From Thermomicrobiales bacterium (GTDB lineage Bacteria; Chloroflexota; Chloroflexia; Thermomicrobiales; UBA6265): a DNA stretch of 7,530 nucleotides. A program made the translations under genes and the position numbers. Positions within the stretch are counted from its first letter, which is position 1, and each line of letters begins with the position of its first letter. The stretch is taken from assembly GCA_030446955.1 (NCBI GenBank), contig JAUJMG010000187.1, positions 1 to 7,530 on the forward strand, in the 5' to 3' direction. Under the pieces are notes generated by a model, which saw nothing but the letters and a program-made list of their open reading frames with translations, did not search any database and was not told where the DNA came from. Positions 5,534-7,530 of the stretch are shown here, piece after piece.

Positions 5534-6444
5534 TGCCGCGGGACACGCCGAAAGGGGGCTGGCACCGTCATCTCGCTCTGGTCCCTGCCATAGCGGTCGG
5601 ATTGGCAATCGCGCTGCTTGCGGCCTATCCCGCGCCGCTCCTGCCGCTGGCTCGCGCCTACCAGGCCCTGTGCGAGCGGTATCCGATCCTCACCCAGCTC
5701 ACCTTCCACGCGCCACCGACGCTACTTGTCCTCCTTGGGGGTCTCGTCGGTCTCGGGATCGTCGCCGGCGTCGGCGCCGGATCGATCGCCCTCTGGCAGA
5801 CCCATCGTTTCAACCAGCGGGTACGACGCAGTGCGGTCGCCCCGCCAGCACGGCTGGGCCGGGCGGCGGCCCAGCTGGGGATCACCGGTCGCCTCAGCTA
5901 CCTCCCGTGGGCACACCCGGCGGCCTGCTGCTACGGCTTCACGCGGCCGGACATCGCTGTCACGGCGGGCTTTGTGACGCGACTGGACGACGAACAGCTC
6001 ATCGCCGTGCTCGCCCACGAGCGCCAGCACCTGCGTCGTCGCGACCCCCTGCGCTATCTCGCCCTCTACGCACTGAGCGCCGCGACCTTCATGTTTCCGG
6101 TGGCGGCCGCGCTCCGGCGGCGGCGAGAGACGCGCATCGAACTGGCTGCTGACCGCGCGGCCCTTGCCGTTGCGCCCCGCAGGGCGCTGGCGGGTGCGCT
6201 GTTGGTTGCGCTCAAGGCCCCTCGGATACCGGTACCGGGCGCGGCTGGCCTGACGCCCACGGAAGCGCGCATCGCCCACCTCAGTGGACGAGCCGTCATG
6301 CCGGATGTCCCGACTCGGCAGGTGGTCGCCAGTCTGGGGCTGGCCGTGGCGATCATGGGGGCGGTGACCCGTCTCACGGTGTCCGCAGCCTCCGCCGCAC
6401 GCGCGGTGGAGACGATCTGCGAGTTCTGCACGCACGTCGTCTGA
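5533..6444 (+). CDS. M56-family (BlaR1/MecR1-like) membrane metallopeptidase, no penicillin-sensor domain
   Basis: The 303-residue membrane protein has helices at about 13-34 and 62-86, a peptidase region, a hydrophobic stretch at about 173-194, and a last helix at about 264-284. The zinc site is clear: VLAHERQHLRRRDPL contains HExxH (His162, Glu163, His166), and ELAADRAAL supplies the likely third ligand Glu204, as in M56 enzymes. BlaR1/MecR1 proteins are about 585-600 residues, with a C-terminal penicillin-binding sensor. That domain is absent here, so beta-lactam sensing by acylation is not expected. Instead the protein ends in a short tail after the last helix, carrying CEFC (Cys296, Cys299). 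By analogy with BlaR1 topology this tail is extracytoplasmic, and it could sense thiol-redox state or metal (inference). It is translationally coupled to the BlaI gene and presumably triggers removal of that repressor. Confidence 0.9.
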   Translation: MPRDTPKGGWHRHLALVPAIAVGLAIALLAAYPAPLLPLARAYQALCERYPILTQLTFHAPPTLLVLLGGLVGLGIVAGVGAGSIALWQTHRFNQRVRRSAVAPPARLGRAAAQLGITGRLSYLPWAHPAACCYGFTRPDIAVTAGFVTRLDDEQLIAVLAHERQHLRRRDPLRYLALYALSAATFMFPVAAALRRRRETRIELAADRAALAVAPRRALAGALLVALKAPRIPVPGAAGLTPTEARIAHLSGRAVMPDVPTRQVVASLGLAVAIMGAVTRLTVSAASAARAVETICEFCTHVV

Positions 6445-6451
6445 CGCGATG

Positions 6452-6467
6452 CGGTTCGAGCCGTTTT
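6452..6467 (+). terminator. Weak terminator-like hairpin after the M56 gene
   Basis: CGGTTCGAGCCG can fold into a four-pair stem including one G-U pair, followed at once by TTTT, seven bases after the M56 stop codon. The stem is short for an intrinsic terminator. Placement is right for ending the propeller-blaI-M56 transcript before the separate promoter of the next unit. Confidence 0.25.
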
Positions 6468-6510
6468 CTGGGGATCAAGGCGTCCGCGCATGACAATCGT
6501 GCTTGAAGTC

Positions 6511-6526
6511 GACCGGCGGTCCGGTC
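6511..6526. repeat. Inverted repeat upstream of the DUF2933-like gene
   Basis: GACCGG CGGT CCGGTC is a perfect six-base dyad with a four-base loop, abutting the candidate -35 box TTGGCA at 6527. It could be an upstream regulatory site or a hairpin in a readthrough transcript. It shares no sequence with the 23-bp dyads. Confidence 0.35.
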
Positions 6527-6556
6527 TTGGCAAAACCAGCCCGCGTGCTGTATCTT
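6527..6556 (+). promoter_or_regulatory. Candidate promoter for the DUF2933-like gene and tlpA2
   Basis: TTGGCA (6527-6532, five of six to TTGACA), 18 bases, then TATCTT (6551-6556, four of six to TATAAT). The -10 box lies inside dyad 2 (6549-6571), so a repressor bound there would block RNA polymerase. The start site would leave about 40 bases of leader. Confidence 0.45.
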
Positions 6557-6571
6557 ACACATCGTAAGGAT
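6549..6571 (+). promoter_or_regulatory. Operator-like dyad 2 (probable BlaI-family site)
   Basis: On the plus strand this reads TGTATCTTAC, spacer ACATC, then GTAAGGAT. Its core is CTTAC/GTAAG at 6554-6558 and 6564-6568. All 18 flanking positions match dyad 1 read from the minus strand, while only one of five spacer bases matches. This is the conservation expected for paired half-sites on one DNA-binding dimer. It overlaps the candidate -10 box, 29 bases before the start codon of the DUF2933-like gene. Confidence 0.65.
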
Positions 6572-6600
6572 TAGGCGTGATTCTGAGGGAGGGATCGACC

Positions 6601-6909
6601 ATGGAGTTTGCCCTGGCGGCGTTGCCGTATCTGATCTTCCTGGCCTGTCCGCTGATGATGGTCTTCTGCGTTGTTGGCATGCGGAAGGCGGGGTGCAGCT
6701 CATCGTCCGCAACCGCCCAGGACACCTCGGGACAGCCCCGGGAGGCGCGGGTTGCGGCGCTGGAGGGACAGCTCGCCATGATCCACGCGGAACTCCAGGC
6801 GTTACGGGCGGAGGACGCGAGCACAACTGCCGGGTTAAGCGCGGGCGTGGGCTCGCTTCGTACCGACCGGCATCCCGAGGTGGACCATGCCGCACGGCAG
6901 CTCGCCTGA
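6601..6909 (+). CDS. Small single-helix membrane protein, DUF2933-like, with coiled-coil tail
   Basis: The product has 102 residues. Residues 4-27 form one membrane helix containing LACPLMMVFCVVGM, which resembles the short DUF2933 family (an ACPLMM-type core in a small membrane protein). The family assignment is by motif memory only. After Gly31-Cys32 comes a polar linker and a heptad-like helix (about 47-70: REARVAALEGQL, IHAELQALRAED) likely to form a coiled coil. The C-terminal 30 residues look disordered. Cysteines are Cys17 and Cys23 in the helix and Cys32 just after it. GAGGGAGGGA (6586-6595) precedes ATG 6601; a GTG at 6577 is less likely because it lies upstream of that ribosome site. 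The gene end overlaps the tlpA2 start by 23 bases, so the two are co-translated. Function is unknown; a partner or scaffold of TlpA2 is a guess. Confidence 0.75.
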   Translation: MEFALAALPYLIFLACPLMMVFCVVGMRKAGCSSSSATAQDTSGQPREARVAALEGQLAMIHAELQALRAEDASTTAGLSAGVGSLRTDRHPEVDHAARQLA

Positions 6910-7528
6910 CGACCGTGCCTCCGGTGAGGACGCTGGCCAGCTGCAGGAACTGTCGCGCTTTCTCGCCGCCGTCACGGCTGGCGTTATCGCACTCGTCGTT
7001 GTCGCGTCGGCTTGGTATGTCGTTGAGGGCCAGGGGGTTGACCAGATCGGTCAATCCCGTCCGAGCACGGCCGCCCTGCCACAGGTCGGCCAGCTCGCTC
7101 CTGACATCGAAGTGACGGTTATCGACGAGTACGGGGAACCGCGGGACCGCGTGCGCCTCTCGGACTTTGCGGGTCGGCCGGTCTGGCTCAACTTCTGGGG
7201 CTCGTGGTGCCCGCCGTGCCGAGAGGAGATGCCGGAGATCCAGGCGGCCTACGAGGAGGAGCTGGCCCCGCGAGGACTGGTCTGGCTTGCCGTCTCCCTG
7301 GATGAACCGGCCGAGGACGCGGCGGACTTCGCCGCGCGCCACGATGCCACCTTCACGATCGCCTCCGATCCGCATCGCGCCGATATCGGGACATCGTATC
7401 CGATCGCCTACTTTCCGACCCATATTCTGATCGACGCGCAGGGGATCGTCCGCGACGTCGTCATTGCCCAATTGGACCAAGCGGAGATCGTCACACGAGC
7501 CGAGCAGATCTTGGTGCCGTCACCGTGA
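6887..7528 (+). CDS. Second TlpA/ResA-family membrane-anchored thioredoxin (tlpA2)
   Basis: The 213-residue product has an N-terminal cytoplasmic stretch, one membrane helix (about 26-46), and an external thioredoxin-like domain (about 64-210). The active site WLNFWGSWCPPCREEMPEIQAA has WCPPC at 107-111, and the cis-proline loop is YFPTHILID (Pro177). It is clearly a paralogue of tlpA1 in this window, with the same architecture and a nearly identical active-site block. It differs in the region between active site and cis-proline, where tlpA1 has an insertion. As for tlpA1, reduction of apocytochrome c or other envelope disulfides with electrons from CcdA is the expected role. GAGGTGG lies just before ATG 6887, inside the 3' end of the preceding gene, giving a 23-base overlap. 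The stop TGA is at 7526-7528, two bases before the window edge. Confidence 0.93.
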   Translation: MPHGSSPDDRASGEDAGQLQELSRFLAAVTAGVIALVVVASAWYVVEGQGVDQIGQSRPSTAALPQVGQLAPDIEVTVIDEYGEPRDRVRLSDFAGRPVWLNFWGSWCPPCREEMPEIQAAYEEELAPRGLVWLAVSLDEPAEDAADFAARHDATFTIASDPHRADIGTSYPIAYFPTHILIDAQGIVRDVVIAQLDQAEIVTRAEQILVPSP

Positions 7529-7530
7529 GC

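Noticed and set aside
5533..6444. Beta-lactam resistance regulator (BlaR1/MecR1 proper)
   Set aside because: The protein is about half the length of BlaR1 and has no penicillin-binding domain or S-x-x-K / KTG motifs after the last helix; no beta-lactamase gene is in the window.
6511..6526. Intrinsic terminator from the GACCGG/CCGGTC hairpin
   Set aside because: The dyad is followed by TTGG rather than a T-run and abuts a candidate -35 box, so it was listed only as an inverted repeat.
6374..7480. Minus-strand open frame (368 codons) opposite the DUF2933-like gene and tlpA2
   Set aside because: Arg/Pro-rich shadow spanning a promoter region and two well-supported plus-strand genes with good ribosome sites.

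Overview
The window is a high-G+C bacterial segment (about two-thirds G+C by eye) carrying a compact, divergently organised cluster for extracytoplasmic thiol-disulfide chemistry and cytochrome c maturation by System II (Ccs/Res). Gene content and protein style (System II ResB/CcsB, TlpA proteins with the WCPPC motif, a BlaI/M56 pair, Asp-box propeller, no outer-membrane genes) fit Chloroflexota (Thermomicrobia-like) best, with Actinomycetota as the alternative. This placement is inference, because no rRNA or other marker gene is present.

Minus strand, read from about 4040 down to 5: ccdA (thiol reductant transporter), resB and ccsB (haem delivery and ligation), and tlpA1 (membrane-anchored thioredoxin). 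Together they form a System II cytochrome c maturation operon. The ccsB reading frame is cut by an in-frame TAG at 804-806. The same frame continues for 35 more codons and encodes the family's last membrane helix and its GLH motif, so the gene is either a very recent nonsense allele, a sequence error or a readthrough gene.

Plus strand, 4117-6444: a membrane-anchored Asp-box (BNR-type) beta-propeller protein, then a BlaI/MecI-family repressor, then an M56 (BlaR1-like) membrane metallopeptidase without a penicillin-binding sensor domain. The three genes are tightly packed, the last two overlapping by one base (TAATG). Plus strand, 6601-7528: a small DUF2933-like membrane protein overlapping a second TlpA-type thioredoxin (tlpA2).

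The most informative non-coding feature is a pair of near-identical 23-bp dyad elements. One lies in the ccdA/propeller divergent intergenic region (4048-4070) and one upstream of the DUF2933-tlpA2 unit (6549-6571). They share all 18 flanking positions (TGTATCTTAC and GTAAGGAT) around a different 5-bp spacer, have the same orientation relative to the thioredoxin-containing operons, and overlap candidate promoters. The simplest model is that the local BlaI protein binds both, is inactivated through the M56 protease, and controls a redox/cytochrome c regulon rather than beta-lactam resistance. The protease ends in an extracytoplasmic CEFC motif, which could be the redox or metal sensor. No tRNA, rRNA, CRISPR array, insertion sequence or attachment site was seen, and no gene-free stretch exceeds about 160 bases.
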